Notes under the pieces: generated by a model
What the model saw: the letters and a program-made list of their open reading frames with translations, nothing else
What the model was told of the DNA's origin: nothing
The model's database searches: none
NCBI GenBank assembly: GCA_963854835.1
Contig: OY978525.1
Coordinates: 53,689,448-53,753,447 of the forward strand
Source: Megamerina dolium
Taxonomy: Eukaryota; Arthropoda; Insecta; Diptera; Megamerinidae
Direction of reading: 5' to 3'
DNA length: 64,000 nt
Part shown: one piece after another, positions 9,101 to 18,219 of the stretch
How the letters are laid out: every line of letters begins with the position of its first letter
How positions within the stretch are numbered: position 1 is the first letter of the stretch
Program-made: the position numbers and the translations under genes

Positions 9101-11363
9101 TTCCCGGTTGTTTGACCCATTGGGGCTTCTATGCCCAGTTATTACAAAAGCAAAAATATTGCTGCAAGAATTGTGGTTGCTAAATTTAGACTGGGATGAA
9201 TCAGTTCCAATGTCGGTGGCTACAAGCTGGGAGATCTTTAAAAAAAACTTCCGAAAAATCCCAGAGATACATGTTCCTCGATACGTGAATATTTCTTCGT
9301 TATCAACAGTTCAAATTCACGGTTTCGCTGATGCATCTATGCGTGCATATGGTTGTTGTATATATATACGTAGCAAATGTGGTAGTAATTACAAGTCCAT
9401 ACTGTTTACAGCCAAGTCGAAAGTTGCTCCACTTAAAACTAAAACTCTTCCAAGACTTGAGCTTTGTGCCGCTCACTTGTTAGCAAAAGTGTGGAAAATT
9501 ATAGAGCCAATTTTATTGCCATACGCAGAAAAGGTAATTTTTTGGAGCGATTCAGAAATTGTGTTATACTGGCTTAAAAAGCACCCATCCACATTATCAA
9601 CTTTTGTTGGGAATAGGGTATCGGACATTCAAGAAGTGGCGAATAAAGCTACATGGAGGCACGTTCCAACTGCTCAGAACCCTGCGGATATTGTATCGCG
9701 AAGTTGCAATGTCGATGAGCTATGCCAGTCTATATGGTTTGATGGTCCTACATTTTTAATGGAGGAGGAAGATAATTGGCCGGTAAATGCTCACTTTGAG
9801 CCCGCAGAAACATTGTCATCGTCAGAAATGCGCAAGTCTAAAGCGATCGTACTAGTTGTTGAAAAAGAACGTAACATAATCTACGAAATAATTGAAAATT
9901 CGTCGACGTACATGAAAATATTGCGAACACTTGCATATGTTTATCGATTTATAAAGCCGATCAAAAATGGGCATACAGAACAACCAATTACAGCAAAAGA
10001 ACTTGAGCTATCATTTTTTAAAGTCATCGAAATAATTCAGCATGAGGAATACGCTGAACAAATAAAATGTATGAAAAGCTCATTGTTATTAAGCAAACAA
10101 CTCCAACAATTAAATCCGTTTCTGCACGAATTTGAAGAAAATGGCAGAAAATTTACTTTAGTGCGTGTTGGTGGCAGATTACTGAATGCCCCACTACCTT
10201 ATGATACTAAGCATCCTTTATTGATGCCTAAGTCCCGATTCGTAACTCTGTATGCCACCCATTTGCATTTGTCAAATTGTCATGCAGGTCCACGAGCTCT
10301 AATTGGTATAATGCGGCTGAAAATATGGTCAATAAATTCAAGAGAAGTGGCTCGTAATGTAGTTCGCAATTGCATACATTGTTTTAGGTACAAGCCTAGA
10401 TTAATGACACAAATTATGGGGAATCTACCTAGAGACCGACTTTTATCAGTGCGACCATTTTTGATAACCGGAGTAGATTTTTGTGGTCCGATATACACGT
10501 CATATAGAATTCGTGGTAGACCTCCTTATAAGACATATGTAGCTATATTCGTTTGTTTTTCGTCAAAGGCTGTTCACATCGAAGCTGTTTCTGATTTGTC
10601 CACTAACGCTTTCATTTCTTGTTTTAAAAGGTTCATCGGAAGGAGAGGTCTTCCAGAGAAGGTTATGTGCGACAACGCTACAAATTTCGTGGGAGCCAAT
10701 GCAAAGCTGAAAGAGCTGAACGACGTGTTTTTCGGAGAGCAGAGTCAGAACAAAATACTCAATTTCGTAGCAGAGAGAGGCGTGACTTTCGAATTCATCC
10801 CGCCGCGCGCCCCTCATTTCGGAGGCCTGTGGGAAGCGGCCGTCAAATCCATGAAGAATCTTTTTTATCGCACCGTCGCGCACGCCAACCTAACGATCGA
10901 GGAATTGTCAACCGTCTTGGTCGAAATAGAGGCCATTTTAAATTCAAGGCCGATCGCTCCAATGTCAGAAGATCCCAGCGACGGAGAGGCGCTCACGCCA
11001 GCGCATTTATTAATCGGGTGCTCTTTAAAGGCCATACCCGAACCTACTATAGAACACGAAGTTCTGACGTATTCAAAACGATGGCAACGTATCTGCTATC
11101 TAAAAGGGCGATTTTGGTCTGTGTTCCGCAGAGATTACCTCCTCGGGCTGCAAGCCAGGGCCAAATGGCTCAAGCCCCAACAAAACGTAGAGGTTGGTTC
11201 AATGGTTATTGTTCACGAAGACAACCTGCCTCCACAGAAATGGTTGCTAGGCAGAATAGTAGATGGCATTGTTGGAAAAGATGGCATGGTTCGTGTGGCC
11301 AATATTCAAACGAAAAATGGAACGATTAAACGTGCGATACATAAATTGGCACCTTTACCATAA
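6156..11363 (+). CDS. BEL/Pao gag-pol polyprotein
   Basis: One open frame of 1735 codons. Residues 1-330 are a BEL-type gag (DUF1759-like; LPTFSGKYAEYKNFISSF). Zinc knuckles follow near 340-400 (CIFCKLNGHSIHSC, CINCLKKGHSVRNC). The aspartic protease has ALLDSGSQINF near 473. The reverse transcriptase has RVVFDASCKTSSNISLND and the YVDD active site near 886. RNase H has GFADASMRAYG near 1056 and FWSDSEIVLYW. The integrase has its HHCC finger from about 1367 (HLHLSNCHAG...CIHC) and catalytic blocks GVDFCGP near 1438, CDNATNFVG near 1504 and HFGGLWEAAVKS near 1553. A C-terminal DUF5641-like domain follows. No stops or missing catalytic residues were seen. The part after about 10640 is visibly richer in G+C than the rest. 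Confidence 0.95.
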   Translation: MPGSLSDEAASVQKPSTLRQQRATARGNITRIKNMLDNPTVTWNVIDLECRLEILDSYIKQIMAYQTKIEREDPDDDRRGDIEDLCISAKSRLIQLMGQYKRRESPMLESTLGITTPQSSRLPNLKLPTFSGKYAEYKNFISSFNNLVHDEPHLATIEKFNHLLSCLSGDALRTVKAFQVTEANYKKALDRLAERYDKKGLIFFDNIEQLFDIPKMTKPNASALRNVVDTVSAIYDSLLSLGTEMDITNALLIQLVLSKVDPATKSRWNDQLDYSTLPSWNDCSKLLIRRCQSLEVNDDRSNRYDSSEQQNPHRIKSHNNKKNEYKTSFAVAASGLENQCIFCKLNGHSIHSCNSFAALTVGKRFDFVKKSGNCINCLKKGHSVRNCSRSHCRVCQRPHHTLLHKYEVQQQSNRFDNQLSVLPSTSATANDTPQQSFQRSSHHVSNTDDVVVLATAIVRIKDRYGSTHLVRALLDSGSQINFMSEDCAQKLHLKREFKDLNLSGIGELNANLRHKVNTIVESRVNDYKFQADFWVIKSISSYQPEVNLPVDSWQVPGNIELADPNFNKRQKIDLLIGADIFFELLSIGQIKLNDSLPTLQKTLLGWIVSGRYKSLENSKSGACNLVNKKSDIQLASLDAIVHKFWEIEEVASTSKKFTKEQMSCEQHFMKSTKRLPTGRFEVRLPFKMNSSALGASYETAKRRFLSLERRLMRTPDVKEMYNNFMIEYLSLGHMSKTENIIPTGPHYFIPHQVVIRPESLTTKLRVVFDASCKTSSNISLNDTLMVGPTIQPKLYINLLKFRYRKFAITADITKMYRQVQVHEADRQFQLILWRKHPNMPVQIYKLNTITYGTAPAPFLAIRCLNELGNINREMRAISRVIQEDFYVDDLLSGAETLEELESIQYNITKILDSAGFKLAKWYSNHQVLNNSDNVKKEITFNDTETTKTLGIVWHPKSDKLNFNLVANFDTLKATKRNILSVSSRLFDPLGLLCPVITKAKILLQELWLLNLDWDESVPMSVATSWEIFKKNFRKIPEIHVPRYVNISSLSTVQIHGFADASMRAYGCCIYIRSKCGSNYKSILFTAKSKVAPLKTKTLPRLELCAAHLLAKVWKIIEPILLPYAEKVIFWSDSEIVLYWLKKHPSTLSTFVGNRVSDIQEVANKATWRHVPTAQNPADIVSRSCNVDELCQSIWFDGPTFLMEEEDNWPVNAHFEPAETLSSSEMRKSKAIVLVVEKERNIIYEIIENSSTYMKILRTLAYVYRFIKPIKNGHTEQPITAKELELSFFKVIEIIQHEEYAEQIKCMKSSLLLSKQLQQLNPFLHEFEENGRKFTLVRVGGRLLNAPLPYDTKHPLLMPKSRFVTLYATHLHLSNCHAGPRALIGIMRLKIWSINSREVARNVVRNCIHCFRYKPRLMTQIMGNLPRDRLLSVRPFLITGVDFCGPIYTSYRIRGRPPYKTYVAIFVCFSSKAVHIEAVSDLSTNAFISCFKRFIGRRGLPEKVMCDNATNFVGANAKLKELNDVFFGEQSQNKILNFVAERGVTFEFIPPRAPHFGGLWEAAVKSMKNLFYRTVAHANLTIEELSTVLVEIEAILNSRPIAPMSEDPSDGEALTPAHLLIGCSLKAIPEPTIEHEVLTYSKRWQRICYLKGRFWSVFRRDYLLGLQARAKWLKPQQNVEVGSMVIVHEDNLPPQKWLLGRIVDGIVGKDGMVRVANIQTKNGTIKRAIHKLAPLP

Positions 11364-11393
11364 GGGCAGCTGTTAATATATGAATATATCAAC

Positions 11394-11403
11394 GGGGCCG
11401 GGA
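11394..11403 (+). promoter_or_regulatory. BEL polypurine tract
   Basis: GGGGCCGGGA lies immediately before the TGTTTGG start of the 3' LTR, where plus-strand priming is expected. It is short and interrupted by CC, so the exact primer is uncertain. Confidence 0.6.
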
Positions 11404-11681
11404 TGTTTGGCCATATACCTATATATAAATTATAATGAAGTTCTATTATTATAAGTATCTAATTATATTATTATTGTGAATTATATTATATTACTATTGC
11501 AATAGACTAACTATGAATTCATCTCTATTTAGTACATACATATTGATACAACTGTGTAAACCGTTGATTTGTATGCTCTTATGAAATTGAAATATGATAT
11601 TAAATTTAATTGTTAAAAAACCACAGCTGGTGTGAGACAGTAAATTTCGTTGTCGACAACAAAAATTATTGTTGTTCAACA
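11404..11681 (+). repeat. BEL 3' LTR
   Basis: 278 bp, matching the LTR at 4080-4357 with one substitution seen by eye. It is followed by the ACAAA target duplication and then by the continuation of the interrupted Jockey ORF1. Confidence 0.95.
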
Positions 11682-11686
11682 ACAAA

Positions 11687-13081
11687 AGTACAAACAGGTA
11701 TGGACAGATACATTACAATTAAAAGGAAATTAAGCCCACAGAAATTAAATGATGGTAATAAGGCAAAAAAAAGCTTCTTAAAGAACTCTGTGACAAAGCT
11801 CAGAAAAAGTGATGTTACAAGTGTTCTGCCGTTCGGAACCGGCTAAAATAAGTAGGTCCCTTCTAATACTGTCCAAATTTAAGACGCACAACAGTAATGG
11901 AAGAGAAGCTCGGCCAATGAGCCCTTTGGGGCTTTAAGTGCCACATATTTATTTTTTTTTTTAATAAGGCAAAAATAAAAAAAAATAAAATAAATGAAGA
12001 TGAAAGTGCTTCAGTAGGAAACAGATTCGCATTACCGATCGATAAAAACCATGCAACTAATTGCACTGACTTTGGTTCTACATCTAGTACCTCTAATGCT
12101 AAACCGCCTGCAATTTACTTGCGTGAATGCAGTACCAATGAATTAGTAGACAATCTAACGCGCATAGCTGGCCAAAATAACTTCCATATCGTGTCGCTAA
12201 CGAAAGGAAATATTAAAGAGACAAAAATACAAATATATAAGGAAGACAATTACCGCGCCATTGCCAAATTTCTCAATTAAAACAACAAAAACTTTTACAC
12301 ATATCAGCTCAAAAGTTGCAAAGGTCTTATTGTTATCGTCAAAGGTATAGATCCGAATGTAGAACCAAATGATATAAAGGAAGCACTGGAAGAAAAAGGC
12401 TTTCCGATAAAAACGGTTATAAATATGGTCAATAAGAATAAGGTTCCACAGCCAATGTTTAAAATTGAATTGATTCCCGAATTTAAAAAACTAAAAAAGA
12501 ATGAAACACATCCTATTTACCAAATGCAATACTTGCTTCACCGTAAAATTACAGTGGAAGAACAACATAAGCGTAAAGGCCCTGTACAATGCACAAATTG
12601 TCAGGAATTCGGCCATACTAAGAGCTATTGCGCCTTAAGAAGCGTATGTGTAGCATGTGGAGATCTCCATCAGACATCAGCATGTACTTCTAACAAAAAC
12701 GACCAAATACTAAGAAATGCAGTAATTGCAATGGTAACCATACAGCAAACTATAGAGGCTGTCCTGTATATAAGGAATTAAAAAAACAGGTCTAATCAGA
12801 GTCAAGCAACTCACTCCCAAGTGGCTACAAAATTTCAATGTGATGTTACACAAACCAACGCAAATATTTCAATAATTTCTCATATATCGTACGCCAATGT
12901 ATTAAAACAAACTGAGCAGCATGCAAAAGAACCAATTGCCCAGCCCAATGGAACCGTTGAATCTATGATTTGCAATTTAACCCAATGCACGACACAATTT
13001 ATGTCTAATATGCAAACTATGATTCAAGAACTGATTAAAGCGCAAAATCAAATGTTACAAGCTCTATTAAATAAAAAATGA
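11687..13081 (+). pseudogene. Jockey copy 1 ORF1, middle and C-terminal segments
   Basis: Reading resumes after the BEL with VQTGMDRYITIKRK, is broken by a SINE (11770-11962) and resumes at 11976. The protein has IYLRECSTNELVDNL near 12110-12155 and a nucleic-acid-binding segment around 12150-12420. Retroviral-type zinc knuckles follow at 12590-12700 (CTNCQEFGHTKSYC, CVACGDLHQTSAC). The C-terminus is rich in Met and Gln (FMSNMQTMIQELIKAQNQML) and ends with TGA at 13079-13081. In the family it is the RNA-binding nucleocapsid-like partner of ORF2. Stops and frame changes (for example near 12280 and 12780) show it is not functional. Confidence 0.85.
11770..11962 (+). mobile_element. tRNA-derived SINE, 5'-truncated copy
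   Basis: It starts AAGCTTCTTAAAGAACTCTG, includes CCGTTCGGAACCGGCTAAAA and AGCCCTTTGGGGCTTTAAGT, and ends in a T-rich tail. It is flanked by a 13-base duplication AATAAGGCAAAAA (11757-11769 and 11963-11975). The start matches the interior of the SINE at 48625, downstream of that copy's tRNA-like head, and the rest matches 28099-28262 in reverse. It lacks the promoter head. The T-rich rather than A-rich 3' end is unusual. Confidence 0.82.
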
Positions 13082-13621
13082 GTGTCCTTAAGATCTGCTT
13101 CTGGACTGCAAACGGTATTAATAACCACAAAATTGAACTAAAGCATTTTTTAGATAGTAAAAATGTTGATGTAATGCTTCTTGCTGAAATACACCTTACA
13201 ACCAAGTACAACTTCAATATACCAGGATACACATTCTATAGCACAAACCACCCTGACGGCAAAGCACATGGTGGTACAGGCATTCTCATTAGAAGCAGAA
13301 TTAAACATTATTCTTTTGAAGAATATTCAAGAAACTACTTACAAGCTACTTCAATATGTCTGCAATGCCTTAACAAAAATATAACACTTTCAGCTGTGTA
13401 CTGTCCACCACGATTTTCAGTAACCGAAGAGGTATTTAAAGAATTCTTTGACAAGCTAGGAAAGAGATTCTTGGCGGCTGGTGATTATAACGCCAAACAT
13501 ACGTATTGGGGCTCTCGTTTAATAAATCCTAAAGGAAGGCAACTGTATAACACTATAATAAATGCACAAAACATGCTCAATTTCGTGTCTCCTGGCCAGC
13601 CAACATATTGGCCAACAGATA
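13078..13621 (+). pseudogene. Jockey copy 1 ORF2, endonuclease segment
   Basis: The ATG overlaps the ORF1 stop as ATGA (13078-13081), an arrangement that suggests coupled termination and reinitiation. The frame encodes the N-terminal endonuclease: KICFWTANGI, LLAEIHLTTKYNF, HPDGKAHGGTGILI, SAVYCPPRFS, AAGDYNAKHTYWGSR, PTYWPTD. The listed end is the Tc1 insertion point, not a stop. Joining 13621 to 24661, with one TA kept, continues in frame into ISKNPDFIDFAV, the expected next part of the endonuclease. Confidence 0.9.
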
Positions 13622-13826
13622 CAGTGAGCGACAAAAGTCTACGTACGGCGACCATTTTTGCTATCTGACTTGTCCAAAAGCATAATGAAAAGAAGTAATG
13701 ATGCAATTTTGTTTTAAATATGTTTTTATTATTACATAGCAAAAATTATCTTATTTCATTAAAAACTTAACAAGTTATTAACATAAAACGAAAAAAATTC
13801 AATGACAAAAGTGTACGTACGATTTG
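13622..13826 (+). repeat. Tc1-like left terminal inverted repeat
   Basis: About 205 bp, matching the reverse complement of 24454-24658 with few differences. The transposase-binding-like motif GACAAAAGT(C/G)TACGTAC occurs at both ends of the repeat. TA lies just outside, at 13620-13621. Confidence 0.92.
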
Positions 13827-13880
13827 AAAATCAAAAGGAAATACTTTGATAAGGCACTAAAAGTTAAAATAAGTCGTCGT

Positions 13881-14363
13881 TTAATATTTGGTTGACCCTC
13901 CACTAGCATCTATAACTGCTTGCAAACGTCGGGGCATTGAAACGACTAAATTTTCGATTTCAAGGGCCGTTATTTGTTGCCATTCCTGTTGCAGCTTCTC
14001 TTTTAGTACTAGGGCACTAGTAATGTGATGTTTCCGTATCTTCCGCTCCAAAAGCTCCCAAACGTGTTCATTAATATTTAAGTCTGGGCTTTGAGGAGGT
14101 GAATACAGTTGTCGTGGAGCGTAGTAAAGCAGCCAGTCCCTCACGATGTGGGCGGTATGTTTTAGATCGCTATCCTGTTGGAAGATCCAACTCTCACCAA
14201 GGCATAGTTTATCAACCGATGCTTTTAAGTTTTGTTTCAAAATAGATTTATATTGAAAGCGATCCATGTTACCCTCCACAAATACCAAATTTCCAACTCC
14301 AGATGCAGCGACAGCGCCCCAAACCATTACACTCCCACCGCCATGCTTCACCGTAGGAACTAA
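13881..14363 (-). pseudogene. Tc1-like transposase, C-terminal half
   Basis: The translation has VKHGGGSVMVWGAVAASG, the second catalytic block WIFQQDSDLKHTA, and SPDLNINEHVWELL, in which the E completes a DD34E triad. It ends MPRRLQAVIDASGG with TAA near 13881. The first catalytic Asp lies in the other half at 23764-24306, separated by more than 9 kb of inserted DNA. No stop or frameshift was seen in this half, so the gene was probably intact when Harbinger landed. Confidence 0.9.
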
Positions 14364-14552
14364 TGGCGTTTTCTTTTCTCAAAAAAATGTTGCACTTTTT
14401 CTGCCCCGTACGATGGCAACATATTTTTAATATTGCCTCCAACCCTGGCAAAATGTTGCCTTTTTAGTGCAAGAAAAGAACACAAAAATACTACCTTGTT
14501 AGAAATCAGCTGTTTTTTTAATTCTACACAAAAAAATTTTGTTTTGCTTGAA

Positions 14553-15185
14553 ATGGAGTCGTCTTTAATGGAGCCGGAAAATTGTGAAAACGCAAGCCCA
14601 TCAATCAAAAGAATTCAGAGTAAGTTCAGTGGCCGAAAAAAAGAAATTTTGTGTTTACCGTTATTTTCTTATTCCAGTGTGGTCAGATGGAGAGACGCGG
14701 CTGCTGCTCGATAGGTATGGAACCTACTTGCCTGAAATTGGTCCGCTGAAGAAATTCAGAAGCAAAAAGGAGATGTGGGCCAAAATTTCATTGGAAATAG
14801 AAGGACGAAGTGCAAAGCAATGCTAAGAGCGGTACAAGACGGTTATCAAGAGAAGAAAGCAGCAATCGAAAATAACCACACTTTTGGAGCTAAAAGGCAG
14901 CATGTAGAATTTGAAGAAGAGCTTAACCATATATGCACTATTGACGACTCAATTGAGCCTGAAGTACAGCTGAGCAGTCAGAAAATGGTAAAAAAAATTG
15001 TCACAGCAGGAGATTCAGAATTCCGCAAGAGCGAAAAGAAGAAAGTGCCAACAATACAGGAGACGTTGCTAGAAATAGCGGAAAGGAAAGAAGAAGCGCG
15101 GGAGAAAAGACATAGAGAGAAGATGGAGTCAGCAAGTAAAATACACGACTTGCTTTCTAAAATGTTAGAAGAAAAGCCAAATTAA
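14553..15185 (+). pseudogene. Harbinger Myb/SANT-like accessory gene
   Basis: ATG at 14553. A 58-bp intron with GTAAGT...TTCCAG ends (14620-14677) brings SIKRIQ to MWSDGETRLLLDRYGTYL, a Myb/SANT-like trihelix DNA-binding motif with EMWAKISLEIEGRSAKQC. The later part has GAKRQHVEFEEEL, DDSIEPEVQLSS and a charged coiled tail TIQETLLEIAERKEEARE ending at 15183-15185. In Harbinger elements this protein carries the transposase to the nucleus and to the ends. A TAA at 14824-14826 stands where a coding codon is expected, and a frame change follows by about 14860, so it is broken. Confidence 0.78.
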
Positions 15186-15522
15186 TGGATTTGTGTAATG
15201 CCTAGTGAAGCAATGTACCTAGTGTAAGCAATGTAATCGCGCAAACCCTCGCAACATGTGCAAACAAACTTTCAATACTAATATGTTTCTGTTCAACAGA
15301 AAGAACTGACTAGACAATAATTTTTTTATGTGTTATGTTTTTTAAGTTATTTTCTAAAAATAAATACATGAATTAGTGTTCATTTCTTGAATTATAAAAA
15401 TGACGCTTGACGTCGTTCCTTTTTATTTGCCCCAACTGCGCTAGTAAATGGTCTCTTCTGTCGCCTTCATTAATAGAGATGTTTTCAGTTTCCTGAAGTG
15501 TTTCGTCATCAGCTTCAATATT

Positions 15523-16567
15523 TCAAAAATCGTTCCGTTCAATACAAATGTTGTGTAGAGTACAACAGGCTAGAATGAACTTTGCCATCTTTTCGACATT
15601 ATGGAAATCTAAACGCATTAACGGGCGAAAGCGGGATTTAAGCATTCCAAATGCATTTTCAATTTTCACACGCGTTTGGCAAAATTTGTTATTGTAAAGC
15701 TTTTCAGCTTCACTTAGATTTCCATAATCCCGGAAAGGCGTTAACAAATGTTCACGTAGAGGATACGCTGAATCGCCTAACAAATAATATTTTGGAGCAC
15801 ACAAATTTGGCAGTTCTTTTCCGATAAAGGATAATTTCAGCACTCTGGAATCGTGAATCTTGCTTGGAATTCCTGTATAAACGTCCAAGAAACGTAACTT
15901 TGCATCACATATGCCTTGCATTGTGATAGACACACAATCGTGTCTGTTAGCATAAGTAGAGCGTATTTTATGCTTGGGCTTTCTAGCCGAAATGAAACTG
16001 GCCATCTATACAGCCCAGGACGTTTGGAAATCCAGCTATCTGAAAATTTGTGAACAAAATGTATTTTAAAATATGTCAAGCAGGAAATAATTTGTTTTGT
16101 ACCTTTTCAAATTCATTTGCAATCTTTTCTTTTTCTTCGCTTTCTTCTGGAAATTTGATTTTTTCCGGCGCTACGTCTTCCACAATGAAGTTAAGAACTT
16201 TGTTGTTGACAAAGTTATATTAAAAAGGTTTCCAACTTCTCGAAATGTGGTTTTGTTAGCACTAAACCTAAATGGAGTACAATAATTTAAAGCTATGTAA
16301 TTTTTTTATTTTTCGCATACGCACCATAGGAATGCTAACACATGAGTTTCTGCTGTAGACTCTAGTCATCCTCCCTTGTAGGTCCTCAGCGTACCATTGG
16401 CTTGCCGCATATCTTGCCACAAGATATTCCGTACTATCACGACTAACCCGAAAGTTTTTTTTGAACTACATATATAATAAACAGTGCATTTGATTATTGA
16501 ACATACATTCGACTAAAAAGCATATTCACTCTGAATCGGAATAAGAATTCACAACATTCTGCACGCG
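15523..16567 (-). pseudogene. Harbinger DDE transposase, exons 2-3 and part of exon 1
   Basis: Minus-strand HARBI1-like nuclease (DDE_Tnp_4). Exon 3 (16039-15523) has AGFPNVLGCIDG, SARKPKHKIRSTYANRHD, AKLRFLDVYTGIPSKIHDSR, LLGDSAYPLREHLLTPFRD, RVKIENAFGMLKSRFRPL and LACCTLHNICI, covering the catalytic acidic residues. A 63-bp intron (16040-16102, GTAC...TTTCAG) precedes it. Exon 2 has NFRVSRDSTEYLVARYAASQ and TTFREVGNLFNITLS. A second likely intron lies near 16465-16531 and joins SDSE to FKKNF. Frame changes occur near 16000 and 16210. Exon 1 continues at 23346-23468 beyond the errantivirus. Confidence 0.85.
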
Positions 16568-16977
16568 AGTTACGTACCGTCACTCTGACCTCCATTCAGA
16601 ATCGAATAATAATGATAAGGTTGACGACATTAACATTATTATTCGAAAGTTCGTTGCACTAGCAACAAAGTAGCAGCTATCAAATGCTTCTGCTTCGTTG
16701 GCGGTGCAAAGAAATCTGAAACCAAGCAAAATATACTTAAATAAACAAAACAACAAAAAGTAGTGCCGGCTTTAGCTTGAACGGCGTCAACGTCGCCAAC
16801 GTTTCCGCCGTTTATGCTTAGCCAGCACTAATAGTTTATAAGGCTTATTTCTTTATTTCAAAAATCATAAAAGTTAGTCTTAAGATTCATAGCGACAAAA
16901 GCGGTCGCATAATAAAATTCTGTTAAAATAAAAAAACAGTTTTTTTTATTTAAGCCTAAGCTTAATAATACATAACT
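16568..16977 (+). repeat. errantivirus 5' LTR
   Basis: 410 bp, from AGTTACGTACCGTCACTCTG to CTTAATAATACATAACT. The 3' LTR at 22932-23341 is almost identical. It would hold the promoter and poly(A) signal. The short inverted ends AGTTA/TAACT are those of errantiviral LTRs. Confidence 0.95.
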
Positions 16978-16994
16978 GGCGCAGTCGTGGCAAT
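16978..16994 (+). promoter_or_regulatory. errantivirus primer-binding site
   Basis: GGCGCAGTCGTGGCAAT starts directly at the LTR end; counting the last LTR T it reads TGGCGCAGTCG. This is the serine-tRNA-type primer site of the 17.6/297/ZAM group. The assignment comes from family knowledge. Confidence 0.75.
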
Positions 16995-17927
16995 TAATTT
17001 CATAAGAAATTAATAAACGGACCGATAATCTAAAAAGTGCAAGTGCAAGTTAATAAGTGAAGCTATTAAATTGTAAAAAGCAGCAACGGAAAAAGACACA
17101 ACAAAAAAAAAAAAAATTAATAAATACTGCACTGCAACAAAATAAATAAAAACTTGGCTACATCTACACACTTAGAAGAAATTAAATTACTACTCGAAAA
17201 TGGACCAAGTACTGCAGCAACTTGTAGCAGCAGTGGCGGAGTCGCAGAATGCGATCCGGACACTAGCCAACATTCAAGCGAATCAACTCGCCAACCCAGT
17301 CGCCGTCCGTGAAAGACAATTAAAGGAGATTGGGCATATGCAAACGTTTAATGGAAGTAGCAGCGTGACCTCATTTATACAAACGGTGGAGTATTATCTA
17401 CAGCGCATTGAAGATGCCCAACACAGAAGGGCCGCCGTCGCATCATTATACCTGGAAAAAATACAAGGAGAGGCGAAAGTAGCCATACTACATGTGGAAA
17501 ACATCGATAATTGGGAGGATATCAAAGCAGCCTTAAGGCTACGATTTAAACCGAAGATAACACCGGAGGAGCTGTATCACCAAATAAGCACGATTAAAGT
17601 CAAATCAGTAAGTGAACTAAATTCTAAAATTCAATACTTCAAAAATACCGCAGACGAACTGCGTATATTTTACAGTGATGTAAATAATGTAGAGTTAAGC
17701 GGCATAGAGCCGTTGATTGTTAATACTGTAAAGAAAATTGCGCAAGGCACTCTGGCCTATGCCGTGCAGCGAATGTCAACATATGATGAAATAGTAAAAG
17801 AATTAAATGTAATGCCATTCGATGAGTATTGTATAAAAAAAGAATACAGAGTATTCGAAAACCGCGATGGACGCAAAACCGTACAAAAACCTTGGACAAA
17901 TAAACCTAACCAAGAACCAACTCAAGC

Positions 17928-18066
17928 TAATAGTATTAACCAAAATCGTCAGAACCGATTTCCTAACCAATTCACAACTCAAACTAATAATACTAACCAA
18001 AATCGTCAGAACCGATTTCCTAACCAATTCACAACTTAAACTAATAATACTAACCAAATTCGTCGC
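17928..18066 (+). repeat. 57-bp tandem repeats in errantivirus gag
   Basis: The motif AATCGTCAGAACCGATTTCC occurs at 17944 and 18001, with a diverged third copy (ATTCGTCGCAACC) at 18058, a period of 57 bp or 19 codons. The units encode NQNRQNRFPNQFTT-type basic, Gln/Asn-rich segments. The array is the kind that expands and contracts by slippage. The gag stop lies in it. Confidence 0.9.
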
Positions 18067-18212
18067 AACCAATTCCATAATCAAGGTCGTAGCTCGGGCC
18101 AAACACGAAATTCACACATGAGTGTCGACACGCAAAGGTCGGGTCCGATCAATAATCCCCTCTATATGGAAGTAGAAACGGCCCAGGAGGACACAAATGG
18201 TGATGAGGTAAA

Positions 18213-18219
18213 TTTTTTA
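18213..18219 (+). promoter_or_regulatory. -1 ribosomal frameshift site UUUUUUA
   Basis: In gag phase the codons read AAT TTT TTA, giving the slippery heptamer T TTT TTA in the correct X XXY YYZ register. A -1 slip moves the ribosome into the pol frame, which then reads NIASRAELPIVTLSIGKQ without a stop into the protease. The same heptamer is used by HIV-1. A downstream RNA structure is expected but I did not establish one. Confidence 0.82.

Larger units (their letters stand above)
4080..11681 (+). mobile_element. BEL/Pao LTR retrotransposon, apparently complete
   Basis: The element is 7602 bp with two 278-bp LTRs (TG...CA), a primer-binding site, a long leader with tandem repeats, one gag-pol frame of 1735 codons and a purine-rich tract before the 3' LTR. 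It is flanked by a 5-bp duplication ACAAA (4075-4079 and 11682-11686), the usual length for BEL/Pao. By eye the LTRs differ at one position (AAGTTATA against AAATTATA near the start), so the insertion is recent. It interrupts ORF1 of the Jockey copy 1. No env frame is seen. Confidence 0.95.

Noticed and set aside
10667..11329. A 220-codon arginine-rich frame overlapping the BEL integrase
   Set aside because: It is an out-of-frame shadow produced by the GC-rich part of a clearly homologous integrase. It matches no family.
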